In this document: piece after piece, positions 1-8,637 of the stretch
Layout of the letters: every line of letters begins with the position of its first letter
How positions within the stretch are numbered: position 1 is the first letter of the stretch
Assembly: GCA_016219875.1 (NCBI GenBank)
Contig: JACRJZ010000121.1
Coordinates: 1 to 44,068, forward strand
DNA from: Verrucomicrobiota bacterium
Lineage (GTDB): Bacteria; Verrucomicrobiota; Verrucomicrobiia; Limisphaerales; JACRJZ01
Direction of reading: 5' to 3'
DNA: 44,068 nt
The notes under the pieces: model-generated
Seen by the model: the letters and a program-made list of their open reading frames with translations, nothing else
Told to the model about the DNA's origin: nothing
Database searches by the model: none
Made by a program: the position numbers and the translations under genes

Positions 1-22
1 AGGGCCGCGGGGGCGGTGGGAA

Positions 23-51
23 TGGGGCAGGTCTGCCCCAAAGCGCTTTGG
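23..51. repeat. Overlapping short palindromes upstream of the ABC operon
   Basis: An inverted repeat at 23-40 (TGGGGCAG / CTGCCCCA around GT) overlaps a perfect 14-base palindrome at 38-51 (CCAAAGCGCTTTGG). Together they lie about 165 bases before the probable start of the ABC ATPase. They could be an operator or the end of an upstream terminator. No T-run follows and nothing ties them to a regulator. Bases 52-216 hold no other feature I can support. Confidence 0.3.
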
Positions 52-216
52 CAGGTGGAAACTGGGGAAAATGGGGCGATTTGCAGGATCGATGCCCCGG
101 AAAAAATCAGAAAACGGGTTGAGTTGCGAAAGTTGGGCTAGCGTTGCCGCGTGACAGAGAGCTTCCTCCCGAAAACCATTGGCCCGCACGCCCGTGTCCA
201 CTACAGTCTGCGGCCC

Positions 217-978
217 ATGACTCTGGCGATTGAAACCCGCGGGTTAACGCGGCACTTCGGCGCGGTGCGGGCCGTCGATGGCCTTGATCTGCGCGTGGAG
301 GCCGGCAAGTTCTACGGCTTCCTCGGCCCGAATGGCGCGGGCAAATCGACCACCATCAAGATGCTCACCGGCCTGCTTGCGCCCACCAGCGGCGCCATGC
401 GCATTCTGGAGGAAGACGTGTCGGACCCGGAACGGGGACGCGAAGCCAAACGCCGCATCGGCGTGGTGCCGGAAAATCTCGCCCTCTTCGACAACCTCAC
501 GGGGCGCGAATACCTCACGTTCATCGGGCGCATGTATCGTGTGCCGTTGGACACCGTGCGCCAGCGGTGCCAGGAGTTGCTCGCGATGATGAACCTTGAG
601 AACGAGGAGAAGAAGCTGACGCTCGAGTATTCCCACGGCATGAAGAAGAAGCTCGCGCTGGCTGCGGCGTTGTTGCCTGATCCGGATTTGCTCTTCCTCG
701 ATGAGCCGTTTGAAGGCGTGGATGCCGTCTCGTCGCGGGTGTTGCGCGACACGCTCAAGCGGTGCGTGAAGGGCGGCGCGACCGTTTTCCTCACCTCGCA
801 CGTCCTGGAAATCGTGGAGAAGCTCTGCACCGACGTCGGCATCATCGCGAACGGGAAGCTGGTGCATCAGACGTCGATGGAGGAAATCCGCCAGGACGGC
901 TCGTTGGAAGAGCGGTTCCTCGCCGCCGTGGGCAGCGACCAAGTGGAGCCGCAGAAGCTCAGTTGGCTGGAGGAGTGA
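217..978 (+). CDS. ABC transporter ATP-binding protein
   Basis: Cytoplasmic ATPase subunit of an ABC exporter of the ABC-2 type, which couples ATP hydrolysis to the permease encoded next. Walker A is GPNGAGKST (about residues 37-45), the signature is degenerate (YSHGMKKK, about 138), Walker B is LLFLDEPFEGVD (about 158-170), and the switch His is in FLTSHVLE. The protein is about 253 residues, normal for the family. The frame is open back to a GTG at 151, but the ATG at 217 begins exactly where family members begin (MTLAIETRGLTRHFG), so I prefer it; the 22 extra residues look non-homologous. The stop is 7 bases before the permease start, so the two are one operon. The substrate cannot be read from sequence. 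Confidence 0.93.
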   Translation: MTLAIETRGLTRHFGAVRAVDGLDLRVEAGKFYGFLGPNGAGKSTTIKMLTGLLAPTSGAMRILEEDVSDPERGREAKRRIGVVPENLALFDNLTGREYLTFIGRMYRVPLDTVRQRCQELLAMMNLENEEKKLTLEYSHGMKKKLALAAALLPDPDLLFLDEPFEGVDAVSSRVLRDTLKRCVKGGATVFLTSHVLEIVEKLCTDVGIIANGKLVHQTSMEEIRQDGSLEERFLAAVGSDQVEPQKLSWLEE

Positions 979-985
979 ACGAGCC

Positions 986-2701
986 ATGAACTGGGACCAA
1001 CTCCGCACCATCCTTTGGCTGCGCTGGCGGCTGACGCGCAATCAGTGGACGCGCACGGGTCGCTTCAATGCCATCATCACCCTGATTGCCGTCTGGGTGG
1101 GATTGTGCATGGCGGTGGCGGCAGGGATCGGCAGCGTGCTGGTCGGCGGGCTGACGTTGAGCAAGGCCTCGCCCACGGTGATCCTGTTTGTCTGGGACGG
1201 CATCCTGGGAGTGTTCCTGCTGTGGTGGAGCATTGGGGTCGTCGCGGAACTGCAGCGGTCGGAGTTGATTGAACTGGGGCGGTTTCTTCACCTGCCGGTG
1301 TCGTTGCGGGACGTCTTCCTGTTGAACTACGTCGCCTCACATCTGAGCTTCAGCTTGGCGATGGTGGTCCCGGTCGCGCTGGGGCTGACGGCGGGATTGG
1401 TCTTCAGCCGCAGCGTCGCGATGATCTTGTTGCTGCCAATGCTGGCGGGATTTCTGTTCATGGTCACGGCCTGGACCTATTGCCTGCGCGAGTGGCTGGC
1501 GTCGATCATGGTGAACCAGCGCCGGCGCCGCACCATCATCATGGCGCTCACGCTGGCGCTCGTGCTGGGAGGACAATTGCCAAATTTGGTGGTCAGCGCG
1601 TGGCAACGGGGCGGCCGGCGCGGCCCGCAAGCCCAGCAAGCCCATCGGGAGAAAGAGGCCCAAGCGAAAGCGGTCGGCAAGATCGCGCATCGCGCCGTGC
1701 CGTTCCTCTGGCTGCCGCTGGGGGCCAAGGCGCTGGCGGAAGGCCGCGTGTGGCCGGCGTTGCTGGCCTCTGCCGGCATGATGGGACTGGGCGCAATCGG
1801 CTTGCGGCGGGCGTATCGGGCCACGTTGCGTTTCTACCAGGGACAAACCGAGGCGAAGGCCGCGAAGCCGCCAGCCACTGTTCAGCCTGACCGGCCGCGC
1901 GGCCAGATTCTCGTGGAGAAACACCTCCCGCTGGTCCCACCTGAAGCCGGCGCGATGGCGTTGGCAAGCTTTCGCAGCATGACCCGCGCGCCGGAAGTGA
2001 AGATGGCCATGTCGATGAACATCGTGATGGTGCTGGTCATGGCGACGGCGGCCCTGTTTCGTGGCTCCTCGCGCATCCCGGACGAGGTGCGGCCTTTTCT
2101 GGTCACGGGCGCGGTGGGGATGACTTTTCTTGGCATGATGCAGGTCATGTTCAACACGTTTGGCTTCGACCGGGATGGCTTCCGCGCGCTCGTGCTGTTG
2201 CCCACGCGGCGCGAACTGATGTTGCTGGGCAAGACCCTGGCCATCCTGCCACTGGCCGTGGGCGTCTTTGTCGTGCTCCTGGCGTTGTTGACGATCCTGG
2301 CAAAGCCGCCTTTGCTGGCAGTCGTCGCGGCCTGTGTGCAATTCGGTGCGGCGTATATGGGATTTGGCGCGCTGGGGAATTTCCTTTCCATCACCATCCC
2401 GTACCGGATCGCCGCCGGATCGCTCAAGCCCACCAAGACCACCGCGCTGACCACCCTGCTCATCATTGTCTCACAAATGTTCTTCCCGCTCGCGATTCTG
2501 CCGATCCTGGTGCCTCCTGGGCTGGGGGTCTTGTGCGCGCATTTCGGCTGGCTGCCTGGAGCGCCGGTGAATCTGCTCTGTTCGCTGGTTCTCCTCGCGG
2601 TCCTCGCCGCGGTTTACCGGCTCACGCTCAACCCGCTGGGCAAGCTCCTGCAAAGCCGCGAGCAACGCATCCTGCAAGTGGTGACGCAGGAAGTGGAGTA
2701 G
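986..2701 (+). CDS. ABC transporter permease (multi-spanning membrane protein)
   Basis: A 571-residue integral membrane protein, cotranscribed with the preceding ATPase and presumably its membrane partner. It has at least ten hydrophobic segments in two blocks (about residues 28-60, 70-90, 115-185 and 335-545). The blocks are separated by a charged cytoplasmic stretch (about 205-235) rich in Arg, Gln and Glu. The length and the two-block layout fit large ABC-2-like permeases that fuse two half-permeases. I recognise the type but not a named family or substrate. It ends 2 bases from the stop of the convergent aldo/keto reductase, and I see no terminator between them. Confidence 0.85.
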   Translation: MNWDQLRTILWLRWRLTRNQWTRTGRFNAIITLIAVWVGLCMAVAAGIGSVLVGGLTLSKASPTVILFVWDGILGVFLLWWSIGVVAELQRSELIELGRFLHLPVSLRDVFLLNYVASHLSFSLAMVVPVALGLTAGLVFSRSVAMILLLPMLAGFLFMVTAWTYCLREWLASIMVNQRRRRTIIMALTLALVLGGQLPNLVVSAWQRGGRRGPQAQQAHREKEAQAKAVGKIAHRAVPFLWLPLGAKALAEGRVWPALLASAGMMGLGAIGLRRAYRATLRFYQGQTEAKAAKPPATVQPDRPRGQILVEKHLPLVPPEAGAMALASFRSMTRAPEVKMAMSMNIVMVLVMATAALFRGSSRIPDEVRPFLVTGAVGMTFLGMMQVMFNTFGFDRDGFRALVLLPTRRELMLLGKTLAILPLAVGVFVVLLALLTILAKPPLLAVVAACVQFGAAYMGFGALGNFLSITIPYRIAAGSLKPTKTTALTTLLIIVSQMFFPLAILPILVPPGLGVLCAHFGWLPGAPVNLLCSLVLLAVLAAVYRLTLNPLGKLLQSREQRILQVVTQEVE

Positions 2702-2703
2702 GC

Positions 2704-3885
2704 TCAGCTCTGACTCAGCCGCTTCACCGGCGCCTCGAAGAACAACTCGTGCGATTCGCGCAGAATCTCCGGAATGCGATCCGCGAACGGGCTGGCTTCC
2801 AGGCAGCGGCGCAGGTCGAAGCGATCCACTTTGGCCGCGTTCTCGCCGGGGAACCAATGGTCGCCTTGTCCCAGCAGGTTGTAGCGCATCCGCGCCCAGG
2901 CCAGCAGCCCCAGCGGCTTGGCGTAAGTCCAGAGACGGAGGATTTCCAGAATGTTGATCTGGCCTGGCACATCGACGTATTGCGGGATGCCCTCGAACCA
3001 GCGATTGCACCAGTCCGCGCCAAGTTGCAGCGTCATTTGTTGCCGCAGCTTGTATTCGGTCGGCGCGATGGCGGCCTGCGTGTGCTCGTAATAATCCAGC
3101 GCCGCGATGTGTTCGTCGAAGTCCGATGGCCGCGCCGCGCCACAACTGATCGTGTGGACCTGCTTTCGGGACAGGCAGTAGAGGTCGTTGAACTGCATCG
3201 GCGTGAGCGGCGCACACAGTTCCATCAACTTTGGCAGCGGATCGTAGAGTTTCCCGCCTTTGTCGTTCGGGCTGATGATGAACACGCCCATGTCGCGCTG
3301 GTGCGCCGCCAACACCGCGGGCCAGTTCAGATTGTTCACGAAATACCAGTGCAGGTTCACATAGTCGAACTGCGCGCTCTGGATCGCTTCGAGGATGATG
3401 TCCGTGGTGGCGTGCGTGGAGAAGCCGACGAACCGCGTGCGTCCCTGCTTCTGCAACTGCCGCGCCACGGCCAGGCAGCCGTCTTTGCGGAGCGTCCAGT
3501 CCAGGTGCGCGCGGTTGTTGATCCCGTGAATGGCCAGCAAGTCCACGTGGTCCAGACCGAGATAGCGCATCGACTTCTCGAAGGTCGCCAGGAACTCTTC
3601 CGGCAGCGCGACGGGCTGGACTTTTGTCTGCACGATCATTTTATCGCGCGGCAGCTTGGGGAGAATCCGGCCGAGCTGCATTTCCGAGCTGCCGTAGCCA
3701 CGGGCGGTTTCGATGTGGTTGATGCCGAGTTCCAGAGCGCGGCGGATGACCGCCTCGACGTTGGCCTGATTTTCGGCGGGCACTTCGCTGGCGTTTACAT
3801 CCTGCCATTTGAACTGGTAGCGCATCCCTCCGCAGGAGATCACCGGCATCTGCAACTCCGTTCGCCCAAATCGTCGGTACTTCAT
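2704..3885 (-). CDS. Aldo/keto reductase family oxidoreductase
   Basis: A 393-residue NADPH-dependent oxidoreductase with a TIM-barrel aldo/keto reductase fold. The N-terminus MKYRRFGRTELQMPVISCGG is the typical first strand. The catalytic region GINHIETARGYGSSE (about residues 54-68) has the family Tyr, but Glu where Asp is usual. Lys88 (QTKVQP) and His120 (LAIHG) complete the tetrad. The frame is open without a stop back to 4560. I chose the ATG at 3885 because homology begins there; ATGs at 3897 and 3906 are alternatives, none with a clear ribosome site. The last 100 residues (WF.G.PQYVDVPG..N..E..RLWTYAKPLG) form an extension typical of the COG1453-like predicted oxidoreductases. The substrate is unknown. 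Confidence 0.9.
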   Translation of the reverse strand: MKYRRFGRTELQMPVISCGGMRYQFKWQDVNASEVPAENQANVEAVIRRALELGINHIETARGYGSSEMQLGRILPKLPRDKMIVQTKVQPVALPEEFLATFEKSMRYLGLDHVDLLAIHGINNRAHLDWTLRKDGCLAVARQLQKQGRTRFVGFSTHATTDIILEAIQSAQFDYVNLHWYFVNNLNWPAVLAAHQRDMGVFIISPNDKGGKLYDPLPKLMELCAPLTPMQFNDLYCLSRKQVHTISCGAARPSDFDEHIAALDYYEHTQAAIAPTEYKLRQQMTLQLGADWCNRWFEGIPQYVDVPGQINILEILRLWTYAKPLGLLAWARMRYNLLGQGDHWFPGENAAKVDRFDLRRCLEASPFADRIPEILRESHELFFEAPVKRLSQS

Positions 3886-4191
3886 GGGCGGGAGCATACG
3901 GGCCATGCGGCGGCTCGGCAACGGCGAAGCAGACACACGCGAGGAGCCAAAGCATCCATCGAGGTCTCCGCAAATCCCCGATGCTCGCCGGACGTTAAAC
4001 TTCGTACCTTCCGGTTCGTTGCCCGGCGGAGGCGTTGGAACGTAGGTGGTGCCATTCCCAATCGCTCTCCCAACTCGTAGGGTAAAGGCAGTTGGAACTG
4101 GGTACCGACGGCGCCTCCGGTTGGGGCCTCGGAAAACAGAGCGGAGCCGGGCCGGGCCTGGGCCGCGAATCAGAGAAAGCGACCAGCAAAA
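3886..4191. other. Divergent intergenic region
   Basis: About 300 bases separate the reductase (-) from the sorted surface protein (+), so promoters for both genes should lie here. I see no convincing -35/-10 pair, riboswitch or tRNA. The upstream open frames of the reductase run through it but look non-coding. Confidence 0.4.
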
Positions 4192-4986
4192 ATGAAAACG
4201 AACATTGTCATCGCACTGACGGGTCTGCTGACCACAGCGAACCTCTTCGCTGGACCGGTGAACATCACTATCTCGGACGGTTTGGCTGGAAACGGCAACA
4301 CCTCGCCGTGGAGGAACACACCCGGTCTCAACGCCGGCAACGAAGACAACGAAACCGAGCCGGGCACCACCACGGGGGATGCCTGGGACCTGGAAGCGTT
4401 CATGCAGATGTCCGGGACCCAGTTGGGTGTCGTTGGCACGTTCAACCTCAAGAACGGTTACTATTCCGGCGGCACCACCTACCGCATGGGCGACATCTTC
4501 TTTGACACTGCCGGCGGGGTTGCAGCCGACGGAATGAGCGGATGGGAATACGTCATCCATGTGAACTGGCTGTCGGGCGCGTACAACGTCTATGCCAATC
4601 CGCTCTCAAGCCGCATCACCCAAACCACTGTGGTCGCCGGGGCCAATCCGTATGCCTACAACCCCGATGGCAGCGATACCGCCATCGCCTCCGGCACCTA
4701 CGCCTACTCGCAGAACAACACGATGGGCTTCGCGAGCGCCACGGTGGGCAGGCAGCACAACTTGGCGGTGTTCGACATCAGCTTCCTGGGCGACGGCACC
4801 ACTTTTACCAACCACCTCACGATGACTTGCGGCAACGATCTGCTCATGGGCCGTGGGCAGGTTTCGATTCCCCCCTCGGACCCCTCACCGGTGCCAGAAG
4901 GGGGCAGCACGCTGGCCATGTTTGCACTGGGCCTGAGCGCGGTGTTGGGCGCCTCCCGCCGGGGCAAAGCGAGGCGGCGGGCGTAA
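4192..4986 (+). CDS. Exported protein with VPEGGS-type C-terminal sorting signal
   Basis: A 264-residue secreted protein. It has a short signal peptide (MKTNIVIALTGLLTTANLFA) and a Gly/Asn/Thr-rich, probably beta-strand body. The tail is tripartite: VPEGGS, a hydrophobic helix (about residues 240-255) and an Arg/Lys-rich end (SRRGKARRRA). This is the layout of PEP-CTERM/VPDSG-CTERM sorting signals, recognised by exosortase-like enzymes during export to the surface or matrix. The body resembles PEP-CTERM proteins only in composition; I recognise no enzymatic domain. No exosortase gene lies in the window. A Rho-independent terminator follows 33 bases after the stop, so the gene is probably monocistronic. 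Confidence 0.85.
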   Translation: MKTNIVIALTGLLTTANLFAGPVNITISDGLAGNGNTSPWRNTPGLNAGNEDNETEPGTTTGDAWDLEAFMQMSGTQLGVVGTFNLKNGYYSGGTTYRMGDIFFDTAGGVAADGMSGWEYVIHVNWLSGAYNVYANPLSSRITQTTVVAGANPYAYNPDGSDTAIASGTYAYSQNNTMGFASATVGRQHNLAVFDISFLGDGTTFTNHLTMTCGNDLLMGRGQVSIPPSDPSPVPEGGSTLAMFALGLSAVLGASRRGKARRRA

Positions 4987-5018
4987 TCAGAAGATCAGAA
5001 GGCAGTCAAGGGATGTGA

Positions 5019-5048
5019 CGGGGCGGCGTTCGGCCGCCCCGTTTCGTT
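5019..5048 (+). terminator. Rho-independent terminator
   Basis: A perfect 9-bp GC-rich stem (5019-5027 with 5033-5041) closes a five-base GTTCG loop and is followed by TTTCGTTT. It lies 33 bases after the stop of the sorted surface protein. The stem could also end transcription of the convergent YgfZ-like gene, but the T-run is on the plus strand. Confidence 0.8.
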
Positions 5049-5105
5049 TGCCGCCCCGGTCCAGCGGCAAGGTGCCGGCGCGGCGCCGATGCCTCGCTTG
5101 ACCGC

Positions 5106-6206
5106 TCACGCTGGGTCCGCCCTGAACGGCAGCGCCACCACCAGCGCCGTACAGGCGCCGTCCGCCGCGCGCAAGACCAACCCAATACCAAGTTGACCGT
5201 GCTCACGGCGGACGTATGCCAGGGCGACGTTGGCGTTTAATGTTGGCGAAACAAGGAAGCTCGTCACATAGCCAATCTCTCTGTCGCCTCTGTAGAGCCT
5301 ATCGGCGCGGCGGGGGGTGAACTTGAGATCTTTGTCCAGCTTCAGACCGCACAGCGTCTTTGTGACCTGCCCGATGGACTTCAGGCGCGCGATCACTTCC
5401 TGGCCGATGTAGCAGCCTTTGGTGTAGCTGATCGCCCGCGCCTCGAGGCCGCATTCCGGCGGCAGGTTCGTGTCGTCCATGTCCTGGCCGAACCGCGGAA
5501 TCCCCGCCTCGATGCGCGCGATCTCCAAGGCCTGCCAGCCCCCGAACCGTCCGCCCACCGCGGCCACGCTCTGCAAGAGCCTCTCCGCCGCGGCTTCCAA
5601 CGATCGCCTGGGCACGAACAAGTCAAACCCTTCCAGCCCGACCCGCGAATGATTCACGCAGTGGATCTCGCCCAGCGCGGAATCGTGCGCGCTGGCGCTG
5701 CCCAGCGGAGCCGACGGCAACGCCACTCCGAGTCCAAGCCTGGCGATCACTTCGCGCGACTTCGGCCCCTGCACGCTCAGCAAGCCGCAGAGCGGCGCCG
5801 CGTCCGTCACCTGCACGTCGTCGGCAATGATGTATTGCTCCAACCTCTGCGCCACGGTCGCTGAGGTTCCTGGCTCCAAATCCAGCAGAAACTCGCCTGG
5901 CAAGCAGAGGATGTTCGCGTCCGCCTGCATCTTGCCTTTGGCGCTGCAGAACGCGGCGTAGCAGCCGTCGCCCGGCCTGAGTGCCGCCACATTGTTTGTC
6001 ACCTGGCCGTTGAGCAGCCGTTGTCGATCCGCGCCAGTGAGGCCAAGCCGTCCGCGGCAACTCAAGTCCAGCACCGCCGCCGCCGCCCGCAGCGCCGCGT
6101 GTTCCGCCAGTGCGTCACCGTGATGCGCAACCACCTCCGCGCCGTTGACCTCGGCGAAGACAGCGCCTCGCCGGGCATGAAAGTCGTGCAAAGCCAGTCC
6201 GTTCAT
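5106..6206 (-). CDS. ygfZ: YgfZ/GcvT-like folate-binding protein
   Basis: A tetrahydrofolate-binding protein related to aminomethyltransferase GcvT. YgfZ homologues support repair or assembly of certain Fe-S enzymes in the cytoplasm. The diagnostic YgfZ motif KGCYIGQE, with its functional Cys, is present near residue 265, followed by VIARLKSIGQV. The GcvT-like N-terminal half contains LNGQVTNNV and YAAFCSAKGKMQAD. From MNGLALHDFH the protein has 366 residues. An upstream in-frame ATG at 6254 would add 16. I prefer 6206 because family similarity (LHDFHARRGAVF) begins there. The gene is divergent from the PQQ-propeller gene, leaving about 125 bases for both promoters. Confidence 0.88.
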   Translation of the reverse strand: MNGLALHDFHARRGAVFAEVNGAEVVAHHGDALAEHAALRAAAAVLDLSCRGRLGLTGADRQRLLNGQVTNNVAALRPGDGCYAAFCSAKGKMQADANILCLPGEFLLDLEPGTSATVAQRLEQYIIADDVQVTDAAPLCGLLSVQGPKSREVIARLGLGVALPSAPLGSASAHDSALGEIHCVNHSRVGLEGFDLFVPRRSLEAAAERLLQSVAAVGGRFGGWQALEIARIEAGIPRFGQDMDDTNLPPECGLEARAISYTKGCYIGQEVIARLKSIGQVTKTLCGLKLDKDLKFTPRRADRLYRGDREIGYVTSFLVSPTLNANVALAYVRREHGQLGIGLVLRAADGACTALVVALPFRADPA

Positions 6207-6332
6207 GGGCGGAAAGGTAGAATCACCCGACGCCCTCGCCAAAGACTCTTTCATCCGATTGTGGCGAGCGACTCAGACCGCTTGCACGGTTTGAGATTGC
6301 CGAAGGCGTTGCCTCACGGTTCAATCCGCGCC

Positions 6333-7943
6333 ATGTCGAACCACCACCGATCTGTGAAAACCGCCGCGACGAATTGCTTGATCTCCGTGCCGCACCTGTG
6401 GTCGAGGGTCGTCTTGGGCGCGGGGCTGTCCCTGCTCTGCATGACGGCTCCCGCCAAAGACTGGCCGCAGTGGGGCGGAACGTTCGGCAAGAACATGGTG
6501 TCGGAAGAGAAAGGACTGCCCGAATCCTTCGTGCCCGGAGAGAAGGATACCGTGGCTGGCCAGATTAAACTGGAGACGGCGAAGAACGTGAAGTGGGGTG
6601 TCAAACTCTGCGCGGCCATCTATTCCACCCCTTCGGTGGTTAACGGCAAAATCTTCATCGGCGGCCGGGACCCGGGTCTGGGACTGCTGCTGTGCCTGGA
6701 CGCGAAGACGGGTCAGGTTCTCTGGCGTTGGCAAGGTCCGGCCCGAAAGGTCGCCACCTACATCGATGGATTTCACATCGGCATCGGCCCGAACCCCGAG
6801 GCGCTGGGTGTGTGCTCGACTCCCTTCGTGGAGGACAACCGCGTCTATTTCGTGACGCACAGTTTCAAAGTGATGTGCCTGGACGCGAACGGCCAGCCGC
6901 CCGGGCCGGAAGCCGGCCAGGCGCGCGTGATCTGGGAATTCGATCTGTGGGACAAACTGGGCGTATTCCCCTGCGATGCCGTCAACGGCTCGCCCCTCAT
7001 CGATGGCGATCTGCTGTACGTGCAGACCTCCAACGGCGTGGATCGCAATATGGGTCCCGCCAAAGAACTTCAGCGCAAGTTCCCCGCCCCGGATGCGCCG
7101 AACCTCATCGTGCTGGACAAAAAGACGGGGCGCCTCGTCGCCACCGACGATTTGCGGATCGCTGGGAGCATCTTGCACGGACAATGGGCCGCGGTGTCTC
7201 TGGGCAAAGTGGCCGGTCGCAAGCAGATCTACTTCGGCGGAGGTGACGGACGTTGTTACGCCTTCGAGGCGCTTTCCTCCGTCCCCACCACTCCAGCCAA
7301 ACTGAAGGTCGTGTGGTCGTTTGATTGCATCCCGCCGGAATACCGCTCGTTTGGCGGCCTGGATGCCGTGTCGCACTACTGCCTGGGCGACAAACGGACT
7401 CGGGACACCTTGAACAAGAACGACGGCACGTTCGTGGGCGAGAGCGAGATCATCGCCACGCCGGTCTTCTTCAAAGACCGCATCTACGTGCCCATTGGTC
7501 GCGATCCCGAACATGGCCGCGGCCGGGGCGCGATGCACTGCCTTGACGCGACCAAGACGGGCGACATCACCCGCACGGGGCGGCTTTGGACGTATCAAGG
7601 CTTGGATCGGACCCTCTCCACGGTGTCCATCGCCGACGGCCTGCTCTACGTGTGCGACGTCGGCGGGCGGCTCCACTGCCTCGATGCGGAGACGGGGCAG
7701 TGCCATTGGGTCCACGAGACGACTTCCACGGTGTGGGGCTCAACCTTGGTGGCAGACGGAAAGGTCTTCATGCCCACGCCGAAAGGCTTGTTCGTCCTCG
7801 CTACCGGCAAAGAGAAGAAAGTCCTCAGCCAGATCAACGTCGGCTCGACGATCTACGCCACGCCGGTGGTCGCCAACGGCACACTCTACATCGCCTCCCG
7901 CGGCGGCTGGCTTTGGGCGGTCAGCAAAAGCGGGACGGAGTAA
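6333..7943 (+). CDS. Secreted PQQ-binding-like beta-propeller protein
   Basis: A 536-residue exported protein with an N-terminal signal sequence (hydrophobic stretch VVLGAGLSLLCMTAPA) followed by DWPQWGG, the usual opening of this family in Planctomycetes and Verrucomicrobia. Repeated blades of the PQQ/BamB type can be seen: PSVVNGKIFIGGRDPG, LLYVCDVGGRLHCLDAETG and TPVVANGTLYIASRGG. There is no separate alcohol-dehydrogenase catalytic region, so it is more likely a structural or binding propeller than a dehydrogenase. The frame is open upstream to 6021, but those codons overlap the YgfZ-like gene on the other strand. The ATG at 6333 puts the signal peptide near the N-terminus. Confidence 0.88.
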   Translation: MSNHHRSVKTAATNCLISVPHLWSRVVLGAGLSLLCMTAPAKDWPQWGGTFGKNMVSEEKGLPESFVPGEKDTVAGQIKLETAKNVKWGVKLCAAIYSTPSVVNGKIFIGGRDPGLGLLLCLDAKTGQVLWRWQGPARKVATYIDGFHIGIGPNPEALGVCSTPFVEDNRVYFVTHSFKVMCLDANGQPPGPEAGQARVIWEFDLWDKLGVFPCDAVNGSPLIDGDLLYVQTSNGVDRNMGPAKELQRKFPAPDAPNLIVLDKKTGRLVATDDLRIAGSILHGQWAAVSLGKVAGRKQIYFGGGDGRCYAFEALSSVPTTPAKLKVVWSFDCIPPEYRSFGGLDAVSHYCLGDKRTRDTLNKNDGTFVGESEIIATPVFFKDRIYVPIGRDPEHGRGRGAMHCLDATKTGDITRTGRLWTYQGLDRTLSTVSIADGLLYVCDVGGRLHCLDAETGQCHWVHETTSTVWGSTLVADGKVFMPTPKGLFVLATGKEKKVLSQINVGSTIYATPVVANGTLYIASRGGWLWAVSKSGTE

Positions 7944-8070
7944 TCGCGGTGCCTGGGACTGCCATCAAGAATCCGGCCTCCCGCCGTGCTGAGCGACCTT
8001 TGACCCGACCTTCGTGGAACGCCGCTTGGCCACGTGCCGAAGCGACACCCGGCCAGCGGCGAAAGCCCAC

Positions 8071-8085
8071 GTTCCCAAAGGGAAC
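8071..8085 (-). terminator. Hairpin at the tmRNA 3' end
   Basis: GTTCCC and GGGAAC form a 6-bp stem with a three-base loop, directly after the tmRNA CCA end in the minus direction. There is no strong T-run, so it may be a weak terminator or a processing structure. Confidence 0.4.
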
Positions 8086-8435
8086 TGGTGGAGGCGGGGG
8101 GAGTTGAACCCCCGTCCCTGACAGAATTGCCAGCCGCGACTACATGCTTAGCCGGATGAAGGTTTTCTACCGCGCAATTACCACCCGACCAGATTCGCGC
8201 AGCCTAGCCCGCATGGAATTTCTCGGCCGCCGGCGCGCAGGCGCCACCGTCAACCATGCCTGCTGTTGCGTTCCTCCGGCGTAGCAGGTGTCCACCGGCG
8301 AACGTCGCGGACTTAGGCCGCGAGGGCCAACTCTTCGTTAGCTTTTTGTTTTGACCCGATGATTAACGAGGCCAACGGATCGTCCTCGGCATGCCGCCTC
8401 TGGCGCGTCTTCCAGGTCGAAACCGGTACGCCCCC
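8086..8435 (-). ncRNA. ssrA: tmRNA, one-piece (trans-translation RNA)
   Basis: A 350-base tmRNA, which rescues stalled ribosomes and tags the nascent peptide. The 5' end GGGGGCG pairs with CGCCUCC before the encoded ACCA (7 bp, one G-U). The conserved GGUUUCGACC follows the 5' strand. The T arm is GGGGG-UUCAACU-CCCCC. Pseudoknot 1 can be drawn as in E. coli: CCGAGG with CCUCG(G), and GAUCCG with CGGGUC. Ten bases after it, GCU begins the tag reading frame (8316-8342), giving ANEELALAA and a UAA stop at 8313-8315. It is a single piece, with no sign of the permuted two-piece form. The resume codon is inferred from spacing to pseudoknot 1. Confidence 0.96.
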
Positions 8436-8447
8436 AGCAGCGGCTGG

Positions 8448-8476
8448 AATGTGCCGTGGCTGAAGCAATCGGTCAA
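8448..8476 (-). promoter_or_regulatory. Candidate sigma-70 promoter of ssrA
   Basis: On the minus strand TTGACC (8471-8476) and CACATT (8448-8453) are 17 bases apart, the ideal spacing, and lie just upstream of the mature tmRNA 5' end. The -35 matches consensus at 5 of 6 positions and the -10 at only 3 of 6. The distance to the mature end allows a short RNase P-removed leader. Confidence 0.45.
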
Positions 8477-8637
8477 CCGTTTGTTCACTGCTGCCAACGC
8501 CGGCTAAACCGTTCACCCAATCTGCCGATGAACAGGTTGATGAACTCCGGGCTTTTCGGGTGGCCCTGCACAAGCGCCGGGGACGCTGGTCGTCCCCGGC
8601 GCAGCCCGTTGTTCCCCAACCGACTTCCCAACGAGGC

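Noticed and set aside
3641..3973. Open frame with a signal-peptide-like start (MLWLLACVCFAVAEPP) on the minus strand
   Set aside because: It overlaps the start of the aldo/keto reductase in another frame, and the rest of the translation is low-complexity with no recognisable domain. The hydrophobic start is probably chance.
2533..4080. 515-codon open frame on the plus strand opposite the aldo/keto reductase
   Set aside because: It is antisense to a gene with intact aldo/keto reductase motifs. Its composition (many His, Arg, Gln) is typical of an antisense frame in GC-rich DNA and no family motif is seen.
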